Source: Ruminococcaceae bacterium UBA2857 (GTDB taxonomy: Bacteria; Bacillota; Clostridia; Oscillospirales; Acutalibacteraceae). Taken from it: a DNA stretch of 41,990 nt. Every line of letters begins with the position of its first letter. Position 1 is the stretch's first letter. This document shows positions 1 through 7,878 of this stretch, piece after piece. The notes below the pieces were generated by a model that saw nothing but the letters and a program-made list of their open reading frames with translations, did no database searches and had not been told where the DNA came from. The stretch is taken from assembly GCA_002350705.1 (NCBI GenBank), contig DEFH01000033.1, positions 6,651 through 48,640 of the forward strand, written 5' to 3'. Made by a program: the position numbers and the translations under genes.

Positions 1-42
1 CTGCTTGTAAGGCAGATGCTCTCCCAGCTGAGCTATACCCCC
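1..42 (-). tRNA. tRNA-Val (TAC), 5' part, cut by the window edge
   Basis: Read on the minus strand, the segment begins GGGGGTATAGCTCAG, a tRNA acceptor and D-arm start, and reaches an anticodon stem CTGCC/GGCAG-like hairpin with loop containing TAC. The 3' half lies outside the window. A strong promoter sits about 75 bp upstream (116-144). Confidence 0.85.
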
Positions 43-115
43 ACACCGACTGATCGTTACACACAAACCTCAGAAACTCTCAGGTTTCCTGCTGTATCTC
101 TCAGCGACGTTTATT

Positions 116-144
116 ATAATACACTATTCCAAAGAAAATGTCAA
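116..144 (-). promoter_or_regulatory. Promoter for tRNA-Val with phased A-tracts upstream
   Basis: On the minus strand TTGACA (139-144) and TATTAT (116-121) are separated by 17 bp. Directly upstream of the -35 box, three 7-base A-tracts on the minus strand (T-runs at 148-154, 159-165, 169-175) repeat at 10-11 bp, as expected for an UP element or a DNA bend at a stable-RNA promoter. Confidence 0.8.
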
Positions 145-234
145 GAGTTTTTTTCAAATTTTTTTCAATTTTTTTCAAAGTGCTTTCTGTACTAATATCA
201 TATGCAGCAGTTTTGCATTTGATAACGGTATTTT

Positions 235-1461
235 TCAATTTTCTCCTGCCAGAACACCTGTACAAAATGCTGTCTGCAAATTAAAACCGCCTGTATAGCA
301 ATCAACATCTATCACTTCTCCTGCAAAATACAATCCCTGTATGAATTTGGATTCCATTGTCTTGGGATTGATTTCTTTCACGTCAACACCGCCTGATGTA
401 ATAATCGCTTCTTCAAGAGGACGGAAAGATTGGATTGTCAGCGGAAAGTTTTTCAGAAGTGACAAAATTACTTTTCGGTCAGTTCTGCTGATTTCACTAC
501 AGTTCTTATGTGAAGGAATTCCCGACATCTGCATAAACAGTCCGATCATTTGTTTCGGAAGCAGTGCATGAAGAAGATAGGCATAATCATTTGTTTTTCT
601 GTCGGCAATTTCACGCAGGAGCCTTGCGTCCAGTTTTTCTTCGGAAAGAGCCGGTTTTAAATCAATTTCAAGACGATAGCGTCCCGACTGCATCTGACGG
701 ATATGGGAACTGGCACTCAGCACCACCGCCCCCGACACTCCATAATGCATTAACTGCATTTCTCCGAAATCCGTATAGATTTTTTTATTGGTCAGCGTGT
801 CAATGACCGTCAAGGAAATATTTTTCAAAAGGAGTTTGTCACATTCCAAAGGAATGTTTTCCACCGTTTCCATTGGGACAAGAGACGGCTTTAAAGAAAT
901 GATGGTATGCCCTGCTTTTCGGGCGAATGTATAACCATCACCTGTAGAGCCTGTCAGGGGATAGGACTTTCCCCCACACGCTACGACAACTTTATCAAAA
1001 GGCAAAAATGCTTCGTTCATCCGAATCCCTGTTATCCTGCCGTCAGAAATCACTATATCCGTCACGGTTTGACTGACGATTTGACAGCCTGCCCGACGTG
1101 ATACCTTTAACAGCGTATCAACAACGTCCCCCGCCCTGTCCGACACCGGAAAAACACGGTTGCCACGTTCTGTTTTTAACGGCAAGCCGTTGGATTCAAA
1201 GAATGTCATGGTATCGCTCGGAGAAAATCTGTTCAGAGCACTGTACAGAAAGCGTCCGTTGACGGGAGTATTGGCAATGACGGTTTTAATATCACAGTTG
1301 TTGGTAACATTACAGCGTCCTTTTCCCGTGATATAGATTTTTCTGCCGATTTTGGCATTTTTCTCAAATATGGTCACATCATCTCCGGCATAGGCTCCGA
1401 AAATTCCTGCCATCATACCTGCCGCACCGCCGCCTATAATTGCCGTTTTTCTTTGTGTCAA
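235..1461 (-). CDS. BaiN/HI0933-family FAD-dependent flavoprotein
   Basis: This 408-residue cytoplasmic protein opens with a dinucleotide-binding Rossmann motif (GGGAAGMMAG, residues 10-19), followed by the family signature GKGRCNVTN near residue 47. It ends with a second FAD-contacting block in which YFAGEVIDVDCYTGGFN is typical of the HI0933/YhiN/BaiN flavoproteins. Length fits the family (about 400). Members are often annotated as NAD(P)/FAD-dependent oxidoreductases or aminoacetone oxidases, and the physiological substrate is usually unknown. The start codon overlaps the stop of the upstream RpiR-type regulator by 4 bases, so the two are translationally coupled. No convincing terminator is seen after it. 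Confidence 0.88.
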   Translation of the reverse strand: MTQRKTAIIGGGAAGMMAGIFGAYAGDDVTIFEKNAKIGRKIYITGKGRCNVTNNCDIKTVIANTPVNGRFLYSALNRFSPSDTMTFFESNGLPLKTERGNRVFPVSDRAGDVVDTLLKVSRRAGCQIVSQTVTDIVISDGRITGIRMNEAFLPFDKVVVACGGKSYPLTGSTGDGYTFARKAGHTIISLKPSLVPMETVENIPLECDKLLLKNISLTVIDTLTNKKIYTDFGEMQLMHYGVSGAVVLSASSHIRQMQSGRYRLEIDLKPALSEEKLDARLLREIADRKTNDYAYLLHALLPKQMIGLFMQMSGIPSHKNCSEISRTDRKVILSLLKNFPLTIQSFRPLEEAIITSGGVDVKEINPKTMESKFIQGLYFAGEVIDVDCYTGGFNLQTAFCTGVLAGEN

Positions 1462-2333
1462 TTCTGCTTTTCCTCCCCATCGTTTCTATAAACATCATAT
1501 TCCTGCCAGATATTTTCCAGTCTGTTAAATGTATCCTGCACTTGCAGTTCCGTATTCAAAACAGTAGCCACAATCAATGCATTGATCATACTCAGCGGAG
1601 CTACCAGTGAATCCACTACGGAAGCCATATCGCTCTTGGCAATCAGTACATAGTCTGCCGTTGCCACTAAAGGGCTCGCCATACTGTCCGTAACGGCTAT
1701 GACTTTTGCTCCCCGTCTGTGGGCAAATGTCATAGCTTTGATTGCCGCATTGGAATATCTGGGAAAGCTGATTCCGATAATCACATCATCGGAGCATATC
1801 CGAAAAAGTTTTTCATAAATTTCCGTCTCGCCATAGTTACTGATGACTTTCACATTGTCAAATATCAAGGAATAATAATAGCCTAAGAAAGACGCTAATG
1901 CAGCTGAGCTTCTCACCGCAAATATGTAGATCGTTTTTGCTTTGGCAATGGCGTTCACGGCATTGCGGAAATCCTCTTTGGAAATTTCTTCCAGTGTTCT
2001 GCGAATTTTTTCTATATCCTGATTCAGAACGACTGCCAGAATATCATCATTGCTGATACGGTTTTTCGTGACCTCGATACGCTGTACAGATGTCAGCTTG
2101 TCCCGAATCATTTCCTGCATGGCTTTCTGCATTTTGGGATAACCGTCATATCCCAGTTCTGTCGCAAAACGCACCACTGTCGATTCACTGACACCGACTG
2201 TACCGCCCAGTTTTGAAGCCGTCATAAAAGCCGCTTTATCATAATGTTCCGTAATGAAATGTGCAATCAGTTTTTGTCCTTTGGAAAAATCGTACATTTT
2301 TTCGTTGATTTTAGACAGCAGATTTTTTGACAT
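1458..2333 (-). CDS. MurR/RpiR-family transcriptional regulator
   Basis: A 291-residue DNA-binding regulator. The N-terminal helix-turn-helix contains the RpiR-type stretch VSESTVVRFATELGYDGYP (about residues 52-70). The C-terminal half is a SIS (sugar isomerase) domain of the kind that senses phosphosugars, with IGISFPRYS and AKVIAVTDS segments. The ATG at 2333 was chosen because GGGAG lies 8 bases upstream; an upstream TTG in frame (2348) has no SD. It overlaps the flavoprotein gene by 4 bases and may regulate it, although the ligand cannot be read from sequence. Confidence 0.9.
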   Translation of the reverse strand: MSKNLLSKINEKMYDFSKGQKLIAHFITEHYDKAAFMTASKLGGTVGVSESTVVRFATELGYDGYPKMQKAMQEMIRDKLTSVQRIEVTKNRISNDDILAVVLNQDIEKIRRTLEEISKEDFRNAVNAIAKAKTIYIFAVRSSAALASFLGYYYSLIFDNVKVISNYGETEIYEKLFRICSDDVIIGISFPRYSNAAIKAMTFAHRRGAKVIAVTDSMASPLVATADYVLIAKSDMASVVDSLVAPLSMINALIVATVLNTELQVQDTFNRLENIWQEYDVYRNDGEEKQN

Positions 2334-2408
2334 ATCACCATCTCCCAAAGTCTATTTTATTCCTGTTCTGCCGAAAAATCAAGCGATTCCCATCAAAAAG
2401 ATACTATG

Positions 2409-2933
2409 TCAGATATAATAAACACGGTTTTCCTTTCTCGGAGGTATTTGGGATAAACCGCTGTCTGCATAGCCGAGTACACAGTGTCCGATTCCTTCAT
2501 AATCGCCCTCTATACCAAGGGATTGAAGAATTTCTTTTCCCTCTTTGCTTTCAAACTCTTCTTTGGCACGGTGAATCCAACAGCTTCCCACTCCCATAGA
2601 ATGAGCCGCCAGCATCAGATTCCCCATAACCAGACTTCCGTCATATAAATATGTCGGTCTGGATTTATCCGCCAGCACAATCAATACCACCGGTGCTCCA
2701 TAAAACGGATCAAAGCCTGCCTGCCAGCCGCCGATTTTTCTGTTCATTTCAGAAAGTCTGTCACGCATGGCCTTATCCGTCACAGCAACCACAATCGGAG
2801 ACTGAAAGCCTCTTCCGCTTGCCGCATACAAGCCTGCCTGTATGATTTCATCAATCACTTCTTTCGGCAGCATATCCGAACGGTAGCTTCTTGTACTTCT
2901 TCTTTCCGTCATTGCCCTGATCATCTCATTCAT
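2409..2933 (-). CDS. Nitroreductase-family FMN oxidoreductase
   Basis: A 174-residue single-domain protein with the nitroreductase N-terminal signature RRSTRSYRSDMLPKEVID (residues 11-28), in which RRSxRxY/F is the FMN phosphate contact. A mid-protein GSLVMGNLMLAAHSMGVGSCWI block follows, and IGHCVLGY near the C-terminus. These enzymes use NAD(P)H to reduce nitro compounds, quinones or flavins. Substrate specificity is not predictable here. The gene starts 18 bp after the stop of the small membrane protein upstream, so the two are probably co-transcribed. Confidence 0.9.
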   Translation of the reverse strand: MNEMIRAMTERRSTRSYRSDMLPKEVIDEIIQAGLYAASGRGFQSPIVVAVTDKAMRDRLSEMNRKIGGWQAGFDPFYGAPVVLIVLADKSRPTYLYDGSLVMGNLMLAAHSMGVGSCWIHRAKEEFESKEGKEILQSLGIEGDYEGIGHCVLGYADSGLSQIPPRKENRVYYI

Positions 2934-2951
2934 AACTTCTGTCTCCCTCCG

Positions 2952-3182
2952 TTAAAACTGCAGTTCCTCTTCGTCGTCATCATCCAAATCATCCGGATCA
3001 TCAAAATAGTCCTCCGGTTCATAATCCCAGTCATCATCCTGCTTTTTTTTAAAAACACGGTTATTGTTGCCGTTATGATTGCCGATGCTGACACCATGTT
3101 TGACAGGTGCAAAAAGAAATCCTGTAATCACTCCTGCCAGAAATCCTGTTGTCGCCAGTAAAAACGCTGTTGTTTTTTTCAT
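2952..3182 (-). CDS. Small membrane protein with acidic tail, YtxH-like
   Basis: A 76-residue protein: one N-terminal hydrophobic segment (about residues 4-26, ending GFLFAPVKHG, reminiscent of YtxH-type gas-vesicle-like small proteins), then an Asn-rich stretch. The very acidic C-terminus is rich in Asp and Glu (about residues 48-76). The ATG at 3182 has AGGAGG 10 bases upstream and is preferred over a longer frame. It is the first gene of the leftward group and is preceded by a long leader. No specific function is recognised. Confidence 0.65.
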   Translation of the reverse strand: MKKTTAFLLATTGFLAGVITGFLFAPVKHGVSIGNHNGNNNRVFKKKQDDDWDYEPEDYFDDPDDLDDDDEEELQF

Positions 3183-3192
3183 TTGCCATAAG

Positions 3193-3350
3193 CCTCCTGT
3201 TTTTTTGATAAAAAGCAAATGCGTAAGGCTCGCACCTCACGCATTTACTCAAAGGAATAAAAAGAAAAAAGGAAAAAGGAAAGAAAAGGAATAATCTTAA
3301 TGAACGATACAAATCCTTTCGACTTGTATCACCCAGTTTCCTGAGCCATC
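3193..3350 (-). promoter_or_regulatory. Structured 5' leader with terminator-like hairpin
   Basis: Transcription from 3351-3382 should give a leader of about 165 nt before the small membrane protein gene. It contains a 7-bp hairpin (3306-3330, GATACAA/TTGTATC), a long pyrimidine tract (about 3250-3297), and an 8-bp hairpin (3217-3246, AAATGCGT/ACGCATTT) followed on the transcript by GCTTTTT, just before the SD (3193-3198). The layout suggests attenuation. I do not recognise it as a known riboswitch class. Confidence 0.45.
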
Positions 3351-3353
3351 TAT

Positions 3354-3382
3354 ATAATACATGAAAGTTATTCATTTGTCAA
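3354..3382 (-). promoter_or_regulatory. Promoter of the leftward group
   Basis: On the minus strand TTGACA (3377-3382), a 17-bp spacer and TATTAT (3354-3359) make a near-consensus vegetative promoter reading toward the small membrane protein and nitroreductase genes. Confidence 0.8.
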
Positions 3383-3477
3383 GTATTTTTTATCAATTTT
3401 TTATAATTCTTTTTAAACATTTGGGATATATTTAAAAAACTATGACGAAAAATCTCTTGTTTTACAGCAAATTTTAT

Positions 3478-3506
3478 TTGACTTTAAAGCAAAAAAGTAC
3501 TATCAT
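3478..3506 (+). promoter_or_regulatory. Promoter of the epimerase-like gene
   Basis: TTGACT (3478-3483), 17-bp spacer, TATCAT (3501-3506). Its position shows that the gene starts at 3547 and not at the longer in-frame start at 3442, which would lie upstream of the promoter. Confidence 0.75.
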
Positions 3507-3546
3507 AGAAGTAGGTATTTATCCATTTTATCTGTCGGAGGAGATT

Positions 3547-4329
3547 ATGAATATCGGCATTTCAACAGGCTGCCTCTATCCCATGCTTACGGAAGACTGC
3601 CTGCAGGTTCTCTGCGAACTCGGTTTCCGTTCCTTTGAGATATTTTTCAATACGTTCTCGGAGCTTGAAACTCCCTATCTTGACAAGCTCCTTGCCATGC
3701 TCAATCCCTGCGGTGCAAAGGTGAAGTCCATTCATCCGTTTACTTCGGGTTTTGAGTCCTTTCTGCTTTTTTCCAATTATGAAAGGCGTTTTTGGGACGG
3801 TGTCAGAATGTATGAAATGTATTTCCGTACAGCTAATTATATTGGTGCCGAAAAAGTTGTTCTGCACGGTCTGAACACGACTTATACCTCTTCCATGACC
3901 GACAGCGAATATTTCAGACGGTTCCGTATCTTACAGGAAACCGCCGCTCGGTACAATGTGCAGCTCCTTCAGGAAAATGTCAATCTCTTTTGCAGCAACA
4001 GTATCCCGTTTATTGAAAAAATGATTGCCGAAATCCCTCGGAGTGCCGGCTTTGTCTGCGATGTCAAACAGGCAAAACGGGGCGGTATGCAGCCGACAGA
4101 TATGGTTCGAGCTATGGGAAACTATTTAAAGCATATCCACATCAACGATTTTTCTGCGGACAATCAGTGTGTACTTCCCGGAAAGGGCTGCTTTGATTTT
4201 CAAGAATTCTTCGACGCCGTGAAACGCACCGGCTTTGACGGCGATGTGATGATAGAAGTATACAGATCCAGCTTTGACAAAATACAGGAGCTGATACACG
4301 CACAACAATTTTTACAGCAGTTTTGCTGA
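3547..4329 (+). CDS. Sugar phosphate isomerase/epimerase-family TIM-barrel protein
   Basis: A 260-residue xylose-isomerase-like/AP-endonuclease-2 fold protein. It begins MNIGISTGCLYP, has ECLQ-type helix/strand alternation, a metal-ligand Glu in LLQENVNLFC, the strand VCDVKQAKRGG, a His pair in HIHINDFSA, and GDVMIEVYRSSF near the end. These are the positions where the family binds a divalent metal. The start at 3547 has the SD GGAGGAG. The substrate is unknown. nrdR follows after 26 bp. Confidence 0.82.
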   Translation: MNIGISTGCLYPMLTEDCLQVLCELGFRSFEIFFNTFSELETPYLDKLLAMLNPCGAKVKSIHPFTSGFESFLLFSNYERRFWDGVRMYEMYFRTANYIGAEKVVLHGLNTTYTSSMTDSEYFRRFRILQETAARYNVQLLQENVNLFCSNSIPFIEKMIAEIPRSAGFVCDVKQAKRGGMQPTDMVRAMGNYLKHIHINDFSADNQCVLPGKGCFDFQEFFDAVKRTGFDGDVMIEVYRSSFDKIQELIHAQQFLQQFC

Positions 4330-4355
4330 CAATACTATCAAGGGAGTTGTATTTG

Positions 4356-4811
4356 ATGAAATGCCCATACTGCGGCTTTGAAGAAAGCAGAGTGGTGGAT
4401 TCCCGTCCTACCGATGACAATGAACGTATCAGAAGACGACGACAATGCTTTCAGTGTCTCAGACGATTCACCACCTATGAAATTGTAGAAACGACTCCTG
4501 TCATGGTCATCAAGCGTGACAAGGGACGCGAACCCTATAACAGAGAAAAATTAACCAACGGTATTCTTCGTGCCTGCGATAAACGGGATATTTCCCTTGA
4601 CCAGATTGATGCCATTGTTGACAAGGTGGAAGCTAAAATCGAAAGCTCTCTGGAACGTGAGATTCCCTCCACAACCATCGGTGAATATACCATGCAGGTA
4701 CTCAAGGATATTGACGAAGTGGCTTATGTACGCTTTGCCTCTGTTTATAAACAATTCAAAGATATTCATTCCTTTATGGAAGAATTAAATAAACTCATTT
4801 CCGAAAAGTGA
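4356..4811 (+). CDS. nrdR: Transcriptional repressor NrdR
   Basis: This 151-residue protein begins MKCPYCGF and continues with DSRP, RRRRQC and CxxCxRRFTTYE, the zinc ribbon of NrdR (CPYC about residues 3-6, CFQC about 31-34). An ATP-cone domain follows (VIKRDKGREPYNREKLTNGI). NrdR binds NrdR boxes and represses ribonucleotide reductase genes in response to dATP/ATP. The ATG at 4356 has GGGAG 10 bases upstream; a longer frame overlaps the previous stop. No ribonucleotide reductase gene is in the window. Confidence 0.96.
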   Translation: MKCPYCGFEESRVVDSRPTDDNERIRRRRQCFQCLRRFTTYEIVETTPVMVIKRDKGREPYNREKLTNGILRACDKRDISLDQIDAIVDKVEAKIESSLEREIPSTTIGEYTMQVLKDIDEVAYVRFASVYKQFKDIHSFMEELNKLISEK

Positions 4812-4821
4812 GGTGCAGACC

Positions 4822-5637
4822 GTGATTATTGATACACATGTGCATATCGGTGATATGATTGGTTTTCGGCTGACAAAAGAAGATGTCCTCTACTCCATGA
4901 AACAATACGGTATTACTCACAGTATCGTATCGACTCTCAATGCTGCCGAATTTGACCACAAACTGCGTCCTATCCCTCCGAAATTTCTTCACTCACAGAT
5001 AGAATGTCTGCATGAAGTCGTGGATTTTGCAAAACAGTATCCTCGGCAAATCAGTGCGGCTGTATGGGTACGCCCTTTCAATGAAACTGCCGATACCGCC
5101 TTATATCGTGCTATCGAAGAAAACAGACAATATATCACTGCTGTCAAATTTCACCCTTACCATTCCAATGTCCCTTTCGACAGCAAACAAAATGAACCGT
5201 TCATTGAAATGGCAGAACATTTCCGTCTGCCTGTTGTAACCCATACAGGCGGTTCTGATGCCGCTTCCTGTGTGCGTGTCTACAATATGGCGAAAAAATA
5301 TCCCCATACCAATTTTGTCATGGTACACATGGGACTCGGTACGGATAATCAGGAAGCCATTGCACTTATTTCACAGCTTCCTAACCTTTACGGTGACACA
5401 ACATGGGTGCCTGTCAAAAGTACTCTCCAACTGATTCAAAAGGCCGGCATTGATAAAGTTCTGTTTGGCAGCGACAGTCCCATTGACGGTCCCGATACCT
5501 ATCTTCACAACCGTGCAGGTGAACGCTCGTTATATCAGGAATACTTCCATGAATTCAAAAACATGGTCTCCCCTGATGAATATGATAAAATCATGTACCA
5601 AAACGCTGTTTCTGTATTCCGCATGAAATTGTCATAA
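4822..5637 (+). CDS. Amidohydrolase-family (amidohydrolase_2) metal-dependent hydrolase
   Basis: A 271-residue TIM-barrel hydrolase. Metal-ligand motifs are visible in order: DTHVHIGD near the N-terminus, KFHPYH, VVTHTGG, MVHMG and LFGSDSPIDG (catalytic Asp), all typical of amidohydrolase_2 proteins. The GTG at 4822 follows GAGG with good spacing; a GTG at 4813 is also in frame but lies on top of that SD. It starts 10 bp after nrdR and is followed by a strong terminator. Substrate unknown. Confidence 0.85.
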   Translation: MIIDTHVHIGDMIGFRLTKEDVLYSMKQYGITHSIVSTLNAAEFDHKLRPIPPKFLHSQIECLHEVVDFAKQYPRQISAAVWVRPFNETADTALYRAIEENRQYITAVKFHPYHSNVPFDSKQNEPFIEMAEHFRLPVVTHTGGSDAASCVRVYNMAKKYPHTNFVMVHMGLGTDNQEAIALISQLPNLYGDTTWVPVKSTLQLIQKAGIDKVLFGSDSPIDGPDTYLHNRAGERSLYQEYFHEFKNMVSPDEYDKIMYQNAVSVFRMKLS

Positions 5638-5646
5638 CCAAAATTC

Positions 5647-5686
5647 GCCCTGAAAGTGACTTTCCGTATCACTTTCAGGGCTTTTT
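5647..5686 (+). terminator. Terminator after the amidohydrolase gene
   Basis: A perfect 13-bp stem (5647-5659 with 5669-5681, GCCCTGAAAGTGA/TCACTTTCAGGGC) followed by TTTTT. Confidence 0.9.
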
Positions 5687-5708
5687 CATAATTTTTTTGT
5701 CCGTGATA

Positions 5709-5737
5709 TTGTTTAAATAAAAGTTTTATGTTAAAAT
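5709..5737 (+). promoter_or_regulatory. Putative promoter of fhs operon
   Basis: TTGTTT (5709-5714), 17-bp spacer, TAAAAT (5732-5737). It lies just after the preceding terminator and about 35 bp before the fhs start. Confidence 0.55.
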
Positions 5738-5773
5738 GACAATGACAATGATTTTTAAAGGAGAGAATTGTGT

Positions 5774-7441
5774 ATGCTTACAGATATTGAAATCGCTCAG
5801 CAGGCAAACCCTCAGCCTATTAAAGAGGTTGCCGCTTCCCTCGGCATTGCCGAAGAACATCTGGAATACTATGGAAAGTACAAAGCAAAACTTTCCGAAA
5901 GCCTCATCAAAGAAACTGCCGCTTATCCTGACGGCAAACTGATCCTTGTCACCGCTATCAACCCCACTCCCGCCGGTGAAGGCAAAACCACTACTTCTGT
6001 CGGTTTAGGTGACGCTCTTTCCAGAATCGGCAAAAAAACCGCTGTCGCACTCCGTGAACCGTCTCTCGGACCTGTATTCGGCATCAAGGGCGGTGCCGCA
6101 GGCGGCGGCTATGCTCAGGTCATCCCTATGGAAGATATCAACCTCCATTTCACAGGCGATATGCACGCTATCACCTCTGCCAACAATCTGCTTTGTGCCA
6201 TGCTCGACAACCACATTCAACAGGGCAATTCTCTGCAAATTGATGTCAGAAAAATTCTCATCAAACGCTGTCTTGATATGAACGACAGAGAACTCAGAAA
6301 TATTGTGGCAGGTCTTGGCGGCAGAGTCAACGGTGTTCCCCGTGAGGACGGCTTTATTATCACTGTTGCCAGTGAAGTGATGGCGATTCTGTGCCTTGCT
6401 TCCGACATTGACGACCTGAAAATGCGTCTGGGCAATATCCTTGTTGCCTACACTTTTGACGGAAAGCCCGTCTATGCCAAAGACCTCAAAGCCAACGGTG
6501 CTATGGCGGCTCTTCTCAAAGATGCCATCAAGCCCAATCTTGTACAAACATTGGAAGGAACTCCCGCTTTCATGCACGGCGGTCCTTTTGCCAATATCGC
6601 TCACGGCTGCAATTCTGTCCGTGCCACGAAACTTGCCTTAAAACTTGCCGATTACTGTGTCACGGAAGCAGGCTTCGGCTCTGACCTCGGTGCGGAAAAA
6701 TTCTTTGATATCAAATGCCGCAAGGCAGGACTGAAACCCTCTGCCGTTGTCGTTGTGGCAACCGTCAGGGCTTTGAAATACAACGGCGGTGTTCCTAAAA
6801 CGGAGCTCTCAACGGAAAATCTTGGGGCTCTTCAAAAAGGGATCGTCAATCTCGGTGTACATATCAGCAATATGCATAAATTCGGTGTGCCTGTTGTGGT
6901 TGCTGTCAACCGTTTCGGTACGGACAGTGAGGCAGAACTGACCTACATTGAAAACTACTGCAAAGAACTCGGTGCGGATTTTGCCTTGTCGGAAGTATTC
7001 GCCAAAGGCGGTGAGGGCGGTATTGCACTTGCCGAAAAAGTCATCAATGCAACCGAAAAGCCATCCGACTTCCACCCCATCTATCCCGATAATATGCCTC
7101 TCAAAGACAAAATCCGAACTGTTGCACAAAATATCTACGGTGCAGATGATGTAAGCTTTACTGCACAAGCTTTAAAAGCTCTCACTGAAATCGAAAAACT
7201 CGACACAGCCAATCTGCCTGTCTGCATTGCCAAAACACAGTATTCTCTTTCCGACAATCCCGCACTGCTCGGCAAACCACAAAATTTCAATATTACTGTC
7301 CGTGATGTCCGTCTTTCCAATGGTGCAGGCTTTGTCGTTGTCTACACAGGCGATATTATGACAATGCCCGGATTGCCCAAAGTGCCTGCTGCCGAAAAAA
7401 TTGATGTGGATTCCAACGGCAAAATTACAGGACTTTTCTGA
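5774..7441 (+). CDS. fhs: Formate--tetrahydrofolate ligase
   Basis: A 555-residue cytoplasmic enzyme that makes 10-formyl-THF from formate, THF and ATP, feeding purine synthesis and one-carbon metabolism. Diagnostic segments: LVTAINPTPAGEGKTTTSVGL (P-loop type ATP site, residues about 57-77), LREPSLGPVFGIKGGAAGGGYAQV, HFTGDMHAI, HGGPFANIAHGCNS and EAGFGSDLGAEKF. Length matches the family (about 556). The ATG at 5774 has AAGGAG 10 bases upstream; an earlier in-frame TTG (5768) is too close to the SD. tsaE follows after 14 bp. Confidence 0.97.
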   Translation: MLTDIEIAQQANPQPIKEVAASLGIAEEHLEYYGKYKAKLSESLIKETAAYPDGKLILVTAINPTPAGEGKTTTSVGLGDALSRIGKKTAVALREPSLGPVFGIKGGAAGGGYAQVIPMEDINLHFTGDMHAITSANNLLCAMLDNHIQQGNSLQIDVRKILIKRCLDMNDRELRNIVAGLGGRVNGVPREDGFIITVASEVMAILCLASDIDDLKMRLGNILVAYTFDGKPVYAKDLKANGAMAALLKDAIKPNLVQTLEGTPAFMHGGPFANIAHGCNSVRATKLALKLADYCVTEAGFGSDLGAEKFFDIKCRKAGLKPSAVVVVATVRALKYNGGVPKTELSTENLGALQKGIVNLGVHISNMHKFGVPVVVAVNRFGTDSEAELTYIENYCKELGADFALSEVFAKGGEGGIALAEKVINATEKPSDFHPIYPDNMPLKDKIRTVAQNIYGADDVSFTAQALKALTEIEKLDTANLPVCIAKTQYSLSDNPALLGKPQNFNITVRDVRLSNGAGFVVVYTGDIMTMPGLPKVPAAEKIDVDSNGKITGLF

Positions 7442-7455
7442 TAGGAGATAGTATC

Positions 7456-7878
7456 TTGCAAACATTTCTCACTCATTCATACACCGAAACAGAAGAACTT
7501 GCACAGCGATTTGCCAAAACTCTCAAAGGTACGGAAATTATCGCTATGTTCGGTGGTCTCGGTGCAGGCAAAACCGCCTTTACAAGAGGTCTCGCCAAAG
7601 GTCTCGGCATTGAGGACGGTGTATCAAGCCCTACTTTTGCACTTGTACACGAATATGACGGCAAATTTCCTGTCTATCACTTCGATATGTACAGAATCAA
7701 TTCTTTTGATGACCTGTATTCCACAGGCTTTTTTGACTACATGGACACCGGTATTATGGTGATCGAGTGGAGCGAAAATATCGAAAATGCTCTGCCTGAA
7801 AACTGCATCAGAATCCACATACGACACCTGTCCGAAAATGAACGGGAAATTACCATAGAGGGAGCTGAATCACTATGA
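7456..7878 (+). CDS. tsaE: tRNA t6A biosynthesis ATPase TsaE
   Basis: A 140-residue P-loop ATPase with Walker A GGLGAGKTAFTRGLAKGLG (residues about 33-51) and the TsaE-typical SPTFALVHEY and VYHFDMYRI segments. A short IEWSE stretch follows. It partners with TsaB and TsaD to add threonylcarbamoyl to A37 of ANN-decoding tRNAs. The start is TTG at 7456 with AGGAG upstream. Its stop overlaps the tsaB start (ATGA), so the two are coupled. tsaD is not in the window. Confidence 0.95.
   Translation: MQTFLTHSYTETEELAQRFAKTLKGTEIIAMFGGLGAGKTAFTRGLAKGLGIEDGVSSPTFALVHEYDGKFPVYHFDMYRINSFDDLYSTGFFDYMDTGIMVIEWSENIENALPENCIRIHIRHLSENEREITIEGAESL

Noticed and set aside
3442..3546. N-terminal extension of the epimerase-like protein
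   Set aside because: The promoter lies inside this stretch, and the SD GGAGGAG marks the start at 3547.
5740..5773. Possible THF riboswitch before fhs
   Set aside because: Only about 30 nt lie between the predicted transcript start and the SD, far too short for the known aptamer.
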